Source of the DNA: DATAOG01 sp963753685
GTDB lineage: Bacteria > Pseudomonadota > Alphaproteobacteria > Geminicoccales > Geminicoccaceae
Reading direction: 5' to 3'
Length of the DNA stretch: 64,000 nt
Assembly (NCBI GenBank): GCA_963753685.1
Contig: CAVWDE010000008.1
Location: 248,001-312,000, forward strand
A model generated the notes under the pieces. It was not told the origin of the DNA. It made no database searches and saw only the letters and a list, made by a program, of their open reading frames with translations. Position numbers and translations under genes: made by a program. Shown here piece after piece: positions 26,196 to 35,194 of the stretch (its first letter is position 1; every line of letters begins with the position of its first letter).

Positions 26196-29100
26196 CTAGC
26201 CGCCTTCGGCGAGCAGCGCCTGGACGCGGCGGCTGAGGTCGCCGGGGTCGAGCGGCTTCTCCAGCACCCGGGCGCCGATCTCGCTGAGGAAGCCGGTGAG
26301 GTCGGCGGCGAGCGTGTCGCCGGTGATGAACGCCATGCGCCCCGCGAGCTCGGGCCGGTTGGCGGCGAGCGCGCGATAGAGCGAGGGACCGTCCATGTCC
26401 GGCATGTGCAGGTCGCTGATGATCAGATCGACCGCGCCCTCGGCGAGCCAGGCCAGCGCCTCGCGGCCGCTCAGCGCGCGTTGGACCTGGTGGCCGTCGC
26501 GCTCCAGGACATCGGCCAGCAGCTGCGCGATGTCCGGCTCGTCGTCGACCACCAGGATCCGGCCGCGGCGCCGTGGACCAGCCATCTCCCCGACGACGAC
26601 CGGACTGCGATCACCCCCGGAGCAGGGCAGGCGCACGACGAAGCGCGCGCCCTCGCCAGGCCGGCTCACGAGCCGGATCTCGCCCTCGTGGGCGCTCACG
26701 ATGCCGTGACAGACCGACAGCCCGACCCCGGTGCCGACGCCGCGCGGCTTGGTGGTGAAAAACGGGTCAAAAATCCGCGGCGCGATCTCGGCCGGGATGC
26801 CCGGGCCGTTGTCCGCGACCTCGACCGAGACCCGGCTCGGGTCGTGGCGGGTCGTGACGCGCAGCCGACGCGGTCCGGCGATCTCCTGCAGCGCCTGCTG
26901 GGCGTTGACGAACAGGTTCGCGAACACCTGATGCAGCTGATCGTCATCCCCCCAGACCGGCGGCAGATCCGGCTTGAGCTCCCGGATCACCTCGATGTCG
27001 GCGGTGCGCAGACCATAGGCGACGATCTCGAGCGCTTCCTCGATCGTGGCATTCAGCTGCACCGGGCCGCGCTGCCTGGGCTGGCTGCGAGCCATGGCGA
27101 GGAAGGTCCGGACGATGCGCGCGCAGCGGTCCGCCGCCGTCCGGATCTTGACCGCGCGCTCGCGGGTCGCCTCCTCCGGCGCCAGCTCCTCGAGCAGGCC
27201 GGCGTGGCCGACCACCACCGAGAGCGGGTTGTTCAGCTCGTGCGCGACGCCGGCGAGCAGCGAGCCCAAGGCACTCATCTTCTCGTTCTGATGCAAAATC
27301 TGGCGCTGGCGCTCGAGCTCGGCCTGGATGCGCTTGGCCCCGGTGAGATCGACGATCGCGGTCACGACTGCGTGGGTGCCCTCGAAGGTCATCAACTTCG
27401 AGGTGTAGGCCGCCCAGAATTCGGAGCCGTCGGGCCGGCGCAGGCGAACCTCGGCGCCGTTCAGGCAGCCCTCGCGCTTGAGCTGCGCGGCCATCCGCGC
27501 CCGGTCGCCCGGATCGGTATAAATCCGCATGGTCGTGCCGCCGACCAGCTCCGGCAGCGGGATCTGCAGAAGCTCGGCGCAGGGCGGGCTGGCGAAGATC
27601 ACCCGCCCGGTCTCGAGCTCGGTGATGAACAGCGGCACCGGATGCGCCTCGGCCAACGCCCGGAAGCGCTGCTCGCTCGCCCTGAGGCGCTGCTCGGTCG
27701 CCTTGAGCTGGGTGATGTCGACGTCGAAGCCGCCGATGTGGGTGATCCGGCCGCCACCGTCGCGGATCGGAAAGCGGATCACCAGGCTCCAGCTGTAGGC
27801 ATCGAGACCGGCGGTGTACTCCTCGATGACCTGGGCGCGGCCGGTCTCGAACACGATCCGGTCGCGCTCGGCGATGAGCTTGCTATCGTGCTCTGTGTCG
27901 ATATCGGCGGCGGTCAGCCCAAGCATGCCCTCGGCGGAACGCGCAAAGACCTTGCTCATCTCCGGATTGGCAAGCACGTAGCGGCCCTCGAGGTCCTTGA
28001 AGAACATCCCCACCGGGGCGTTGTCCATGAACGCCGCGAGCCGCGCCTCGCTCGCCCGCAGCGCCTCCTCGATCGTCTTGCGCTCGCTGATGTCGGTGAC
28101 CGCGGTCAGCACCGCCGGCTGGCCGCCGAAGGTGACGGTCCGCCCTGACACCAGGGCCCACATCGGGCGGCCGTCGACCCGCCGCAGCTCGACCTCGAAG
28201 CCGTCGACCCGACCCTCGACCGCCAGCCGCTCGATCAGGGTCGCGCGATCGGCCGGGCGCACGTACACCGCGCGCACCGCGTCGCCCTCGAGCCCGGCGC
28301 GCAGCCCGAAGGTCTCCTCGGCGCGGGCGTTGGCAAACAGGATGCGCGGCGACTCGATGCGTGCGATCGCGATGCTGAGCGGGACGCCCTCGGCGATCGC
28401 CCGCAGGCGGTGCTCGCCCTCCTCGAGCTCGACCTGCTGCGCCTTGCGCTCGCTGATGTCGGTGACCGTGGTCAGCATCGCCAGCTGGCCGGCGATCGTG
28501 ATGCCGCGCGCCGACAGCAGCGCCCACATGATGGTGCCGTCGACCCGGCGCAGGCGCACCTCGAGGCCGTCGACCCGCCCCTCGGCGCACAGCTGGTCGA
28601 CCAGCAGCCGGCGCTCGCGGGGGTTGACGTAGGCATCACGGATCGCGTCCGGTTCAGGGCCGAGGCGGAGACCGAACCATTCCACGGCCAGCTCGTTGGC
28701 AAACAGCACCTCAGGCTGGTTGATGCGCGTGATCACGATCGGCAGCGGGATGGCGTCGGCAATCCGACGCAGGAGCTGCTCGCGCTCCTCGAGTTCGGCC
28801 TGCACCCGCTTGCGCGCCGTGATGTCGCTGGTCAGGAGCACCCGGCCGCCGCTCGGCAAGGCACTTTCGCGCACCCGCACCCAGCGGCCATCCGCGATCC
28901 GGAACTCCTGATCCTGGGTCGGGGCGCTACGGTGGGCGAGGCGGCTGGCGACGAAGTCGGCGCCCATGTCCGGATGGTACATGCCGCCGTCGGCGATCGC
29001 GGCCCGCACCATGTCCTCGAAGCGGGCGCCCTGCCGCAGCACGGCGCGGAACGCGGGCGGCGCGTGGTCAGGGTAGCGGCTGTTGTGATAGACCAGACGG

Positions 29101-29309
29101 TCGTCGGCATCGTAGATCGCGAGCCCGTCCATCAGGCTCTCGGCGGCCGCCAGGAACTGCTCGTGGCTGGCGCTGGCGCCGCGCTCGGCGGCCGCGGCGG
29201 CGTCTCTCGCAGCCTTCAGCTCGGCGCTCAGTTCGGCGACCCGCCGCTCGAGCCGCGCATTGGCTTCCTCGAGCGCCGCCCGCTCGGGCGTCGACGCGAA
29301 CTCGCGCAT
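26196..29309 (-). CDS. Multi-PAS hybrid sensor histidine kinase
   Basis: A 1037-residue soluble hybrid kinase. A short coiled coil (about 8-45) is followed by about five PAS/PAC units (50-650), then HisKA with the phospho-acceptor His in LLAGVAHELNNPLSVVVGHA. The HATPase_c domain has N and G boxes (VFANLFVNAQQAL, DNGPGIP, GTGVGLSVCHG). The C-terminal receiver has phospho-acceptor Asp in LIISDLHMPDMDG and EKPLD. The second and third PAS units are near copies (EGRVDGLEVRLRRVDG against EGRVDGFEVELRRVDG), indicating tandem duplication. ATG 29309 was chosen because upstream in-frame sequence is non-coding in character. No DNA-binding output is present. It is upstream of nothing obvious; the ATP-grasp set lies downstream of it only after 123 bp on the same strand towards lower coordinates. 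Confidence 0.93.
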   Translation of the reverse strand: MREFASTPERAALEEANARLERRVAELSAELKAARDAAAAAERGASASHEQFLAAAESLMDGLAIYDADDRLVYHNSRYPDHAPPAFRAVLRQGARFEDMVRAAIADGGMYHPDMGADFVASRLAHRSAPTQDQEFRIADGRWVRVRESALPSGGRVLLTSDITARKRVQAELEEREQLLRRIADAIPLPIVITRINQPEVLFANELAVEWFGLRLGPEPDAIRDAYVNPRERRLLVDQLCAEGRVDGLEVRLRRVDGTIMWALLSARGITIAGQLAMLTTVTDISERKAQQVELEEGEHRLRAIAEGVPLSIAIARIESPRILFANARAEETFGLRAGLEGDAVRAVYVRPADRATLIERLAVEGRVDGFEVELRRVDGRPMWALVSGRTVTFGGQPAVLTAVTDISERKTIEEALRASEARLAAFMDNAPVGMFFKDLEGRYVLANPEMSKVFARSAEGMLGLTAADIDTEHDSKLIAERDRIVFETGRAQVIEEYTAGLDAYSWSLVIRFPIRDGGGRITHIGGFDVDITQLKATEQRLRASEQRFRALAEAHPVPLFITELETGRVIFASPPCAELLQIPLPELVGGTTMRIYTDPGDRARMAAQLKREGCLNGAEVRLRRPDGSEFWAAYTSKLMTFEGTHAVVTAIVDLTGAKRIQAELERQRQILHQNEKMSALGSLLAGVAHELNNPLSVVVGHAGLLEELAPEEATRERAVKIRTAADRCARIVRTFLAMARSQPRQRGPVQLNATIEEALEIVAYGLRTADIEVIRELKPDLPPVWGDDDQLHQVFANLFVNAQQALQEIAGPRRLRVTTRHDPSRVSVEVADNGPGIPAEIAPRIFDPFFTTKPRGVGTGVGLSVCHGIVSAHEGEIRLVSRPGEGARFVVRLPCSGGDRSPVVVGEMAGPRRRGRILVVDDEPDIAQLLADVLERDGHQVQRALSGREALAWLAEGAVDLIISDLHMPDMDGPSLYRALAANRPELAGRMAFITGDTLAADLTGFLSEIGARVLEKPLDPGDLSRRVQALLAEGG

Positions 29310-29398
29310 GGCTCGACCCTTCAGCCGCGGCGGGGCCATTCCCGCCTGAGCGCACCGCAATCTACCGCCGCCCGCGCCCCCGGTCGAGGCCAGCCGGC

Positions 29399-31216
29399 TC
29401 AGCGTCCGATCGCGTAGTTCTGCATGAGCCTGGGATTGGCCGCTGCCTTGAGCAGTTCGCCGTCCTTGGCGGCCGCCGTCACGCGCCCTAGCGACCAGTC
29501 GTCGCCGACCTCGACCTGATGGCCGCGCCGACGCAGATCCTCGATGGTCGCGCGTGGAAACCGGCCTTCGAGCGCCACGTGGCCGGGCCGGCCCGCGCGC
29601 GGATAGAACGAGCTCGGCGCGTGCTCGGTGTGGAACGCTGGCGCGTCGATCGCCTCCTGCAGGTTCATGCCGAAGTGGACGTGGCGCAGGAACACATGCA
29701 GCGACCACTGGTCCTGCTGGTCGCCGCCCGGGGTGCCGAACGCCAGCCAGGGCTCACCGTCGCGCAGTGCCAGCGAAGGCGAGAGCGTGGTCCGCGGCCG
29801 CTTGCCCGGGGCGAGGCTCGCGGGCCGGCCCTCCTCCAGCCAGAACATCTGGCCGCGGGTGCCGAGACCGAAGCCGAGCTCCGGGATCACCGGCGAACTC
29901 TGCAGCCAGCCGCCGGACGGGGTCGCCGAGACCATGTTGCCGTGGCGGTCGATGACGTCGAGGTGGCAGGTGTCGCCGCGGCCGGCGCGCGCCGGCTCGT
30001 CGACCGGCGCGACCGTCGGCTCGCCGATGCCCCCCAGCGTGCCATGGGCGCCGGCGTGGGCAATGTCGTCCGCGCTGGGAAGCGGCTGGAACAGGACCGC
30101 GCCGCCATAGCCCTCGATCCGGCCCGGGCGCAGCTCGAGCGAGGCGCGTTCGTCGACCAGTTCGCGGCGGGCAACGTTGTAAGGTTCGGAGAGCAGCGCC
30201 GCCATCGGCACCTCGACGAACGCGGGATCACCGTAGAAGGCCTCGCGATCGGCGAACGCGAGCTTCGCGCACTCGACCACCGTGTGCACGAACTCGGGGT
30301 CGTCCGGGCGCAGGCCGGCAAGGTCAAATCCCGCGAGCAGGGCCAGCTGCTGCAGCGCCACCGGTGCCTGGCTCCAGGGCCCGGCCTTCAAGAGCGTGTA
30401 GCCTTGATAGTCGTAGCGCAGCGGCTCTTCGATGGTCGCCTGCCAGCCGGCCAGATCGGCGCCGGTGAGCAGGCCCCGGTGGCGCCGGCCAGAGCTGTCC
30501 ATGACCGCGTTCTGCCGGCAGAAGCGGTCGATCGCCGCGGCGACGAAGCCCTGGTACCAGGCGCTCCGCGCCGCCTCGATCTGGACCACGCGGTCGCCGC
30601 CGGCGCTCTCCGCCTCTTCGAGCACCCGTAGGTAGGTGGCGGCGAGTGTCGGGTTGCGGAACAGACGACCAGGCGCCGGCACCGCGCCGCCCGGCAGATA
30701 GACCGCGGCCGAGCTCGGCCATTCGGCGAGGAACAGCTCGCGCACGCGCTCGATCGTGGCGCTGATCAGCGGCACCAAGGGATAACCATTCTGGGCGAAG
30801 GCGATCGCCGGCGCCAGCACGTCGCGCAACCGCAGCGTGCCATGGTCGCGCAGCATCAAAAGCCAGGCGTCGAAGGCGCCGGGCACGGTCGCGGCGAGCA
30901 GCCCGGTGCCGGGCACGAGATCGAGCCCGAGCCCGCGATAGGCCTCGATCGTCGCCGCCGCCGGCGCGGTGCCCTGGCCGCAGATCACCTGCAGCTCGTC
31001 GCGTGCGGCGCTGTAGAGCAGGATCGGCAAATCGCCGCCCGGGCCGTTCAGATGCGGCTCGACCACCTGCAGCGCGAAGCCGGCGGCGACCGCGGCATCG
31101 AAGGCGTTGCCGCCCTGCTCGAGGATCGCCATGCCGGTGGCGCTGGCCAGCCAATGGGTCGAGGTGACGACGCCGAACGTACCCAGAATCTCGGGCCGGG
31201 TGGTGAAGGCTGGCAT
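29399..31216 (-). CDS. ggt: Gamma-glutamyltransferase family hydrolase
   Basis: A 605-residue Ntn hydrolase that cleaves or transfers the gamma-glutamyl group of glutathione and related amides, or a related acylase. The autoprocessing site is GDTCHLDVIDRHGNMVSATP, where the Thr would be the new N-terminal nucleophile. The large-subunit start reads GTFGVVTSTHWLASATGMAILEQGGNAFDAAVAAGFAL. No clear signal peptide is seen, unlike many periplasmic GGTs, so it may be cytoplasmic. Next to it is aspartate dehydrogenase, 11 bp upstream. Confidence 0.9.
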   Translation of the reverse strand: MPAFTTRPEILGTFGVVTSTHWLASATGMAILEQGGNAFDAAVAAGFALQVVEPHLNGPGGDLPILLYSAARDELQVICGQGTAPAAATIEAYRGLGLDLVPGTGLLAATVPGAFDAWLLMLRDHGTLRLRDVLAPAIAFAQNGYPLVPLISATIERVRELFLAEWPSSAAVYLPGGAVPAPGRLFRNPTLAATYLRVLEEAESAGGDRVVQIEAARSAWYQGFVAAAIDRFCRQNAVMDSSGRRHRGLLTGADLAGWQATIEEPLRYDYQGYTLLKAGPWSQAPVALQQLALLAGFDLAGLRPDDPEFVHTVVECAKLAFADREAFYGDPAFVEVPMAALLSEPYNVARRELVDERASLELRPGRIEGYGGAVLFQPLPSADDIAHAGAHGTLGGIGEPTVAPVDEPARAGRGDTCHLDVIDRHGNMVSATPSGGWLQSSPVIPELGFGLGTRGQMFWLEEGRPASLAPGKRPRTTLSPSLALRDGEPWLAFGTPGGDQQDQWSLHVFLRHVHFGMNLQEAIDAPAFHTEHAPSSFYPRAGRPGHVALEGRFPRATIEDLRRRGHQVEVGDDWSLGRVTAAAKDGELLKAAANPRLMQNYAIGR

Positions 31217-31227
31217 CAGCGGTCTCC

Positions 31228-32064
31228 TCAGCTGCCGACCCGAAGGGCCGCGGTCAGGCTGTTCAGCGCCGCGATCACGCTCAACGCGGTGATCTTGCCG
31301 GTGCGCGGGTTCTCCGCGGTCGGGATGTTCTCGATCTGCATCTCGAAGCGGGCGCTGTCGGCCTCCACCAGGATCCGGTGGACGTTGCGCTCGAGCCTGG
31401 GATCGGCCCAGATCTCGAGCCGGGTCCGGTCGGGGCCGATGCCAGCGAGGCTGAGGGCTGCGGCGACGTTGACGTTGGCCGGAAAGCCGCGGGCCCCATC
31501 GCGGGCGCTGCCCTCAAACAGCTTGTGCGGCGCGTCGAGGCGATCGAGCGCGATGCCACGCTCGGCGAGATAGGGCGCCCCCTCGAGCCCGCCCGGTGGC
31601 TTGCGCGTGATCATCCGGACGCTCCGGATCTCGCCCAGGGCGGCGGCACGGACCGCATCGAGGCCGAGCAGCCCGCCGGTCGGGACGATGATCCGGGCAC
31701 CGCTCGCGCGCGCCAGCTCGATCAGATCGTCCTGCTCCAACAGCTGGCCGGCGCTGACCGCGAAAAAAATCCGGCCGGCCCGGATCGCCGGCTCGGCGAC
31801 CTGCCGGAACACCGTTGGCGGCGCGCATTCGATCACGATCTCGGCCGTTTCGGCGAGCGCCTCGAGGGCGACCACCGGCACCGGCTGGGCGAAGTCCGCC
31901 ATCTTCGCCTCGGCTCTCGCGACGTCCCGCGCGCTGACCGCGACCAAGCGCAGCCCGGGCAGCCCCTGATCGAGCCGGCGCGCGACCACGCCGCCGATCG
32001 CGCCGAAGCCGCCAAGCGCGACCCGTAGCGGCTCGTTCCGACTTTGGTCCGAGGTCTGCGTCAT
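31228..32064 (-). CDS. L-aspartate dehydrogenase family protein
   Basis: A 278-residue NAD(P)-dependent dehydrogenase. The N-terminal Rossmann motif is VALGGFGAIGGVVARRL (about 15-31). The C-terminal domain with ARDGARGFPANVNVAAALSLAGIG matches aspartate dehydrogenases, which make iminoaspartate from aspartate for NAD synthesis or amino-acid catabolism. It ends close to the ggt start (11 bp), so the pair is probably co-transcribed. The in vivo amino-acid substrate cannot be fixed from sequence. Confidence 0.85.
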   Translation of the reverse strand: MTQTSDQSRNEPLRVALGGFGAIGGVVARRLDQGLPGLRLVAVSARDVARAEAKMADFAQPVPVVALEALAETAEIVIECAPPTVFRQVAEPAIRAGRIFFAVSAGQLLEQDDLIELARASGARIIVPTGGLLGLDAVRAAALGEIRSVRMITRKPPGGLEGAPYLAERGIALDRLDAPHKLFEGSARDGARGFPANVNVAAALSLAGIGPDRTRLEIWADPRLERNVHRILVEADSARFEMQIENIPTAENPRTGKITALSVIAALNSLTAALRVGS

Positions 32065-32080
32065 GATCCAGGGCCCTATC

Positions 32081-33577
32081 TCATACGGTGCTACGGGTGC
32101 GGCGGACGGCGTCCTGCCAGCCGGTATAAAGGCGCAGACGCTCGGCCGCGCTCATGCTCGGCTCGAAGCGCCGCTCCAGGCGCCAGGCTCCGGCCACCGC
32201 GTCGAGCGAGGGATAGAGCCCGACCGCGAGCCCGGCAAGGCAGGCGGCCCCCAGCGCCGTGGTCTCGGTCACCGCCGGCCGCTCGACCGACCGGTTCAGG
32301 ATGTCGGCCAGGAACTGGCAGAGCCAGTCGTTGGCAACCATGCCACCGTCGACTCGCACCGCCTGGTCGGAATCAGCGCCGAGGTCCGCGCTCATCGCGG
32401 CCAGCAGGTCGCTGGTCTGATAGCCGACCGATTCGAGCGCCGCGCGCACGATCTGCGGGATGCCGGCATCCCGGGTCAGGCCGAAGATCGCGCCGCGCGC
32501 GTCCGGGTCCCAGTGCGGCGCACCCAGCCCGACGAACGCCGGTACCAGATAAACCCCACCGCTACCTTCGATCCCCGCCGCGAGCGCCTCGGTCTCGCCG
32601 GCGTAGCCGATCAGCTTCAGGCCGTCACGCAGCCACTGCACGGCCGCGCCGGCAACGAAGATGCTGCCCTCGAGCGCGTAGGTCGCCTGGCCGCCGAGGC
32701 GATAGGCGATGGTCGTCAGCAGGCGGTTCGTGGACGTGACCGCCTTGTCGCCGGTGTTGAGCAGGGCAAAGCAGCCGGTGCCGTAGGTGCTCTTCAGCAT
32801 GCCGGGCACAAAACAGGCCTGGCCGACGGTTGCCGCCTGCTGGTCGCCGGCGATCCCCGTGATCGGCAGGGGCGCGCCGAACAGGTCGGCCGGCGTGGTG
32901 CCGAACAGGGTGCTGCAGTCCTTGACCTCCGGCAGCAGGGGGCGCGGGATGTCGAGCAGGCGCAAAAGATCATCGTCCCAGTCCTGCCGGTGAATGTCGT
33001 AGAGCATGGTGCGCGCCGCGTTGGTCGCATCGGTCGCATGCACGCGGCCGCCGGTCAGGCGCCAGAGCAGGAAGCTGTCGATCGTGCCGAAGGCGAGCTC
33101 GCCCCGCTCTGCGGCGGTGCGGGCGCCCGCCACCTCGTCGAGCAGCCAGGCGAGCTTGGTCGCCGAGAAGTAGGGGTCGATCAGCAGGCCCGTGCGCGCC
33201 TGGACCAGCGGATCGTGGCCGGCCTGCCGCAGCGCGCGGCAGCGCGCCGCCGTCCGCCGGTCCTGCCAGACGATCGCCGGATGGACCGGCCGGCCGCTCG
33301 CCCGCTCCCAGAGGACCACGGTCTCGCGCTGGTTGGTGATGCCGATCGCCGCGACCTCGGGAGCGCTCAGGCCCGCCCGCTCGAGTGCGTTCCGGCCGGC
33401 CGCGAGGGTATCGCGCCAGATCTGCTCCGGATCGTGCTCGACCCAGCCGGGCTTCGGATAGTGCTGCTCGAGCTCGCGCTGGCTGGTCGCGCAGGGCCGG
33501 CCGGCGCGGTCGAACAGCATCGCCCGGCTGCTGGTGGTGCCCTGATCGATCGCCAGGACGTAGCGCGCGCCGGCCAC
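32081..33577 (-). CDS. glpK: Glycerol kinase
   Basis: A 498-residue FGGY-family kinase phosphorylating glycerol to glycerol-3-phosphate. It starts VLAIDQGTTSSRAMLFDRAG. Glycerol and family signatures include WVEHDPEQIW, TNQRETVVLWERASGRPV, VWQDRRTA, and KSTYGTGCFALLNTG near 270. The end matches the family (RSTV). No glpD or glpF is beside it. It precedes the aspartate dehydrogenase gene by 16 bp on the same strand. Confidence 0.95.
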   Translation of the reverse strand: MAGARYVLAIDQGTTSSRAMLFDRAGRPCATSQRELEQHYPKPGWVEHDPEQIWRDTLAAGRNALERAGLSAPEVAAIGITNQRETVVLWERASGRPVHPAIVWQDRRTAARCRALRQAGHDPLVQARTGLLIDPYFSATKLAWLLDEVAGARTAAERGELAFGTIDSFLLWRLTGGRVHATDATNAARTMLYDIHRQDWDDDLLRLLDIPRPLLPEVKDCSTLFGTTPADLFGAPLPITGIAGDQQAATVGQACFVPGMLKSTYGTGCFALLNTGDKAVTSTNRLLTTIAYRLGGQATYALEGSIFVAGAAVQWLRDGLKLIGYAGETEALAAGIEGSGGVYLVPAFVGLGAPHWDPDARGAIFGLTRDAGIPQIVRAALESVGYQTSDLLAAMSADLGADSDQAVRVDGGMVANDWLCQFLADILNRSVERPAVTETTALGAACLAGLAVGLYPSLDAVAGAWRLERRFEPSMSAAERLRLYTGWQDAVRRTRSTV

Positions 33578-33721
33578 CTTCGCCTCCCCGGTTCGCCCAC
33601 CCGATCCGTGCCGGGTCGTCGTCTCTTATCGCCTCGGGGTGCCGGCGACAACGTCAGGCTGGTGCCCGTGCGGGGAATGGCTGAATGCCCGGCTGGCGCC
33701 GGCGGGCCTCGACCGGCCTGC

Positions 33722-34366
33722 TCAGGTCCGCTTCATCACCGCCGCCCAGAACGCGTCCCGGGCCATGAACCGCTCGGCGGTGTCGTTGGGGCTCGCCGCC
33801 AGCAGGACCAGCGCATGGCCCGGCAGCTCGCGCAGCGCCTGCTCGACCGACGCCATGCCGTGGTCGGCGGTCCAGAGCGCCGCCGCCTTGGCGAAGCGCA
33901 GGTCGCAGGTCAGCAGGTAGACCAGCGCCTGATGCGGGGTGCTGATCTCGAGCCGCTCCGCCAGATCGAGCAGGACCGCGGTGACGATCGCCCGGCTCCA
34001 GCTGGCAAAGCGGGCGGCGCGCTCCTCGATCTCGGGCGCCGGCGAACCCTCCGGCCGCACCTGGCCGCTGATCAGCTCGGTCAACCCCTTGGGGCGCAGC
34101 ATGGCCTCGGCCTGCCGGAGGAAATAAGTGTCGAAGGTCTCGGCGCGGCCGACCCAGGCCAGATATTCGACCTGACGCACCAGATCGACCGCCATCTGCT
34201 GAGCGAACCGCCAGCTGTCCGGCAGCGCGCGCTGCAGGAGGCGTCGGGAGTGGCTCGGCTTGACGGCGTTCGAGCGGACCAGCGTGAGGTGGCGGCGCGG
34301 ATTGAAGGGCAACGGCGATTCCGATAGAAGTTCATCCGCCACTATTCGACTATAAGTCGAAACCAA
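33722..34366 (-). CDS. Hypothetical protein, no family recognised
   Basis: A soluble, Arg/Ala/Leu-rich helical protein of about 214 residues. No signal peptide, membrane segment or catalytic motif is visible. Stretches such as SWRFAQQMAVDLVRQVEYLAWVGRAETFDTYFLRQAEAML suggest helical bundles, and PNDTAERFMARDAFWAAV ends it. The start is uncertain: TTG 34366 is 7 nt after GGAG, TTG 34372 is directly after it, and GTG 34342 has no clear ribosome site. A 17-bp inverted repeat overlaps the start region. It lies about 25 bp downstream of yqeC. Confidence 0.65.
   Translation of the reverse strand: MVSTYSRIVADELLSESPLPFNPRRHLTLVRSNAVKPSHSRRLLQRALPDSWRFAQQMAVDLVRQVEYLAWVGRAETFDTYFLRQAEAMLRPKGLTELISGQVRPEGSPAPEIEERAARFASWSRAIVTAVLLDLAERLEISTPHQALVYLLTCDLRFAKAAALWTADHGMASVEQALRELPGHALVLLAASPNDTAERFMARDAFWAAVMKRT
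34345..34361. promoter_or_regulatory. 17-bp perfect inverted repeat at a gene start
   Basis: TTCGACTATAAGTCGAA has 7-bp arms around ATA, in an AT-rich patch unlike its surroundings. It overlaps or directly precedes the start of the unknown gene at 33722-34366. It could be a repressor operator or an mRNA hairpin affecting initiation. No known regulator is matched. Confidence 0.4.
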
Positions 34367-34391
34367 ATGCAATCTCCGCGTTGCCCGGCGC

Positions 34392-35171
34392 TCAGCGTCT
34401 GATCACCTCGACCACCGGATCGGCCGCGATCATCGAGGTCAACACCACCCGGTCAAACCGCCCGGTGGCGGCGAGCGCCCGCTCCGCCACCTCGCGTGCG
34501 CCGGCAAGGCTAGCTTGGTCGTCGACCATGTTGACGATCGGCACCACCGCGGCCATGCCCGCCCGCTGCAGCGCGCCGTGCTCGCTGGTCAGCAGACGGG
34601 CGAGGTGGATCGGGCTGAGGGGCTCGCCGATCATCGCGCCGGTCACCGCCGCCACGCGCTCGATCCGATGGCCGATCGCTTCGCCGAGCGGCCGGCCGAG
34701 CGCCCTGGCCGAGACCACCGGCAGCAGCGTCGTCATGCCCTCCGGCAGCACCGGCTCGTCCTCGTGCGGCGCCTTGATCCAGCGCATGCGGGCGCCGTCC
34801 GCCTTGACCAGGGTGACCGTGAAGCCGCCCTCGGCGTGCAGCCGCGCGATCAGCTCGACCGGCAGACCGCCGAGCCGGCCGGGCTTGGGCGACGGCTGGG
34901 CATAGGCGAGCAGACGGTGGCGCGCGGCCAGCGCCGGCACCGCGGCCGCCAGCGCCTCCGGCCCGGCGATCAGGCGGTGGTCCGGCAGCTGCCGGGGCGG
35001 TGGTCCCATGGTCACCGTGCAGGTCAGGCCGATGCGCGCCGTGCCCGCCAGCCGGTGCGCCTCCGCGAGGCGATAGAGGGTCGATTTCTTGCCGCCGGCG
35101 CCGACCGCACAGACCAGCCCGCTGCGCGCTGCCAGCAGGTCGAGCAGCCGGGCGGCGCTCTCGGGCGTCAT
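34392..35171 (-). CDS. yqeC: YqeC-type selenium-dependent hydroxylase accessory protein
   Basis: A 259-residue protein of the YqeC family, a P-loop protein associated with molybdenum hydroxylases, in some genomes selenium-dependent ones. The nucleotide-binding loop is CAVGAGGKKSTLYRLAEAH (about 20-38). VTLVKADGARMRWIKAPHEDEPVLP and GRPLGEAIGHRIERVAAVTG are family signatures. The start ATG 35171 follows the aminotransferase by 23 bp. No molybdenum enzyme is adjacent; one lies 24 kb away at 59.9 kb. Confidence 0.85.
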   Translation of the reverse strand: MTPESAARLLDLLAARSGLVCAVGAGGKKSTLYRLAEAHRLAGTARIGLTCTVTMGPPPRQLPDHRLIAGPEALAAAVPALAARHRLLAYAQPSPKPGRLGGLPVELIARLHAEGGFTVTLVKADGARMRWIKAPHEDEPVLPEGMTTLLPVVSARALGRPLGEAIGHRIERVAAVTGAMIGEPLSPIHLARLLTSEHGALQRAGMAAVVPIVNMVDDQASLAGAREVAERALAATGRFDRVVLTSMIAADPVVEVIRR

Positions 35172-35194
35172 ATGCGGCTCAGGGAGCTGCGGTC

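Noticed and set aside
29310..29708. Upstream extension of the hybrid kinase frame
   Set aside because: The extension is Arg/Ala-rich without domain features; ATG 29309 begins the coiled coil.
32063..34327. 754-codon frame opposite glpK and the unknown gene
   Set aside because: It is an antisense shadow of glpK with low-complexity composition.
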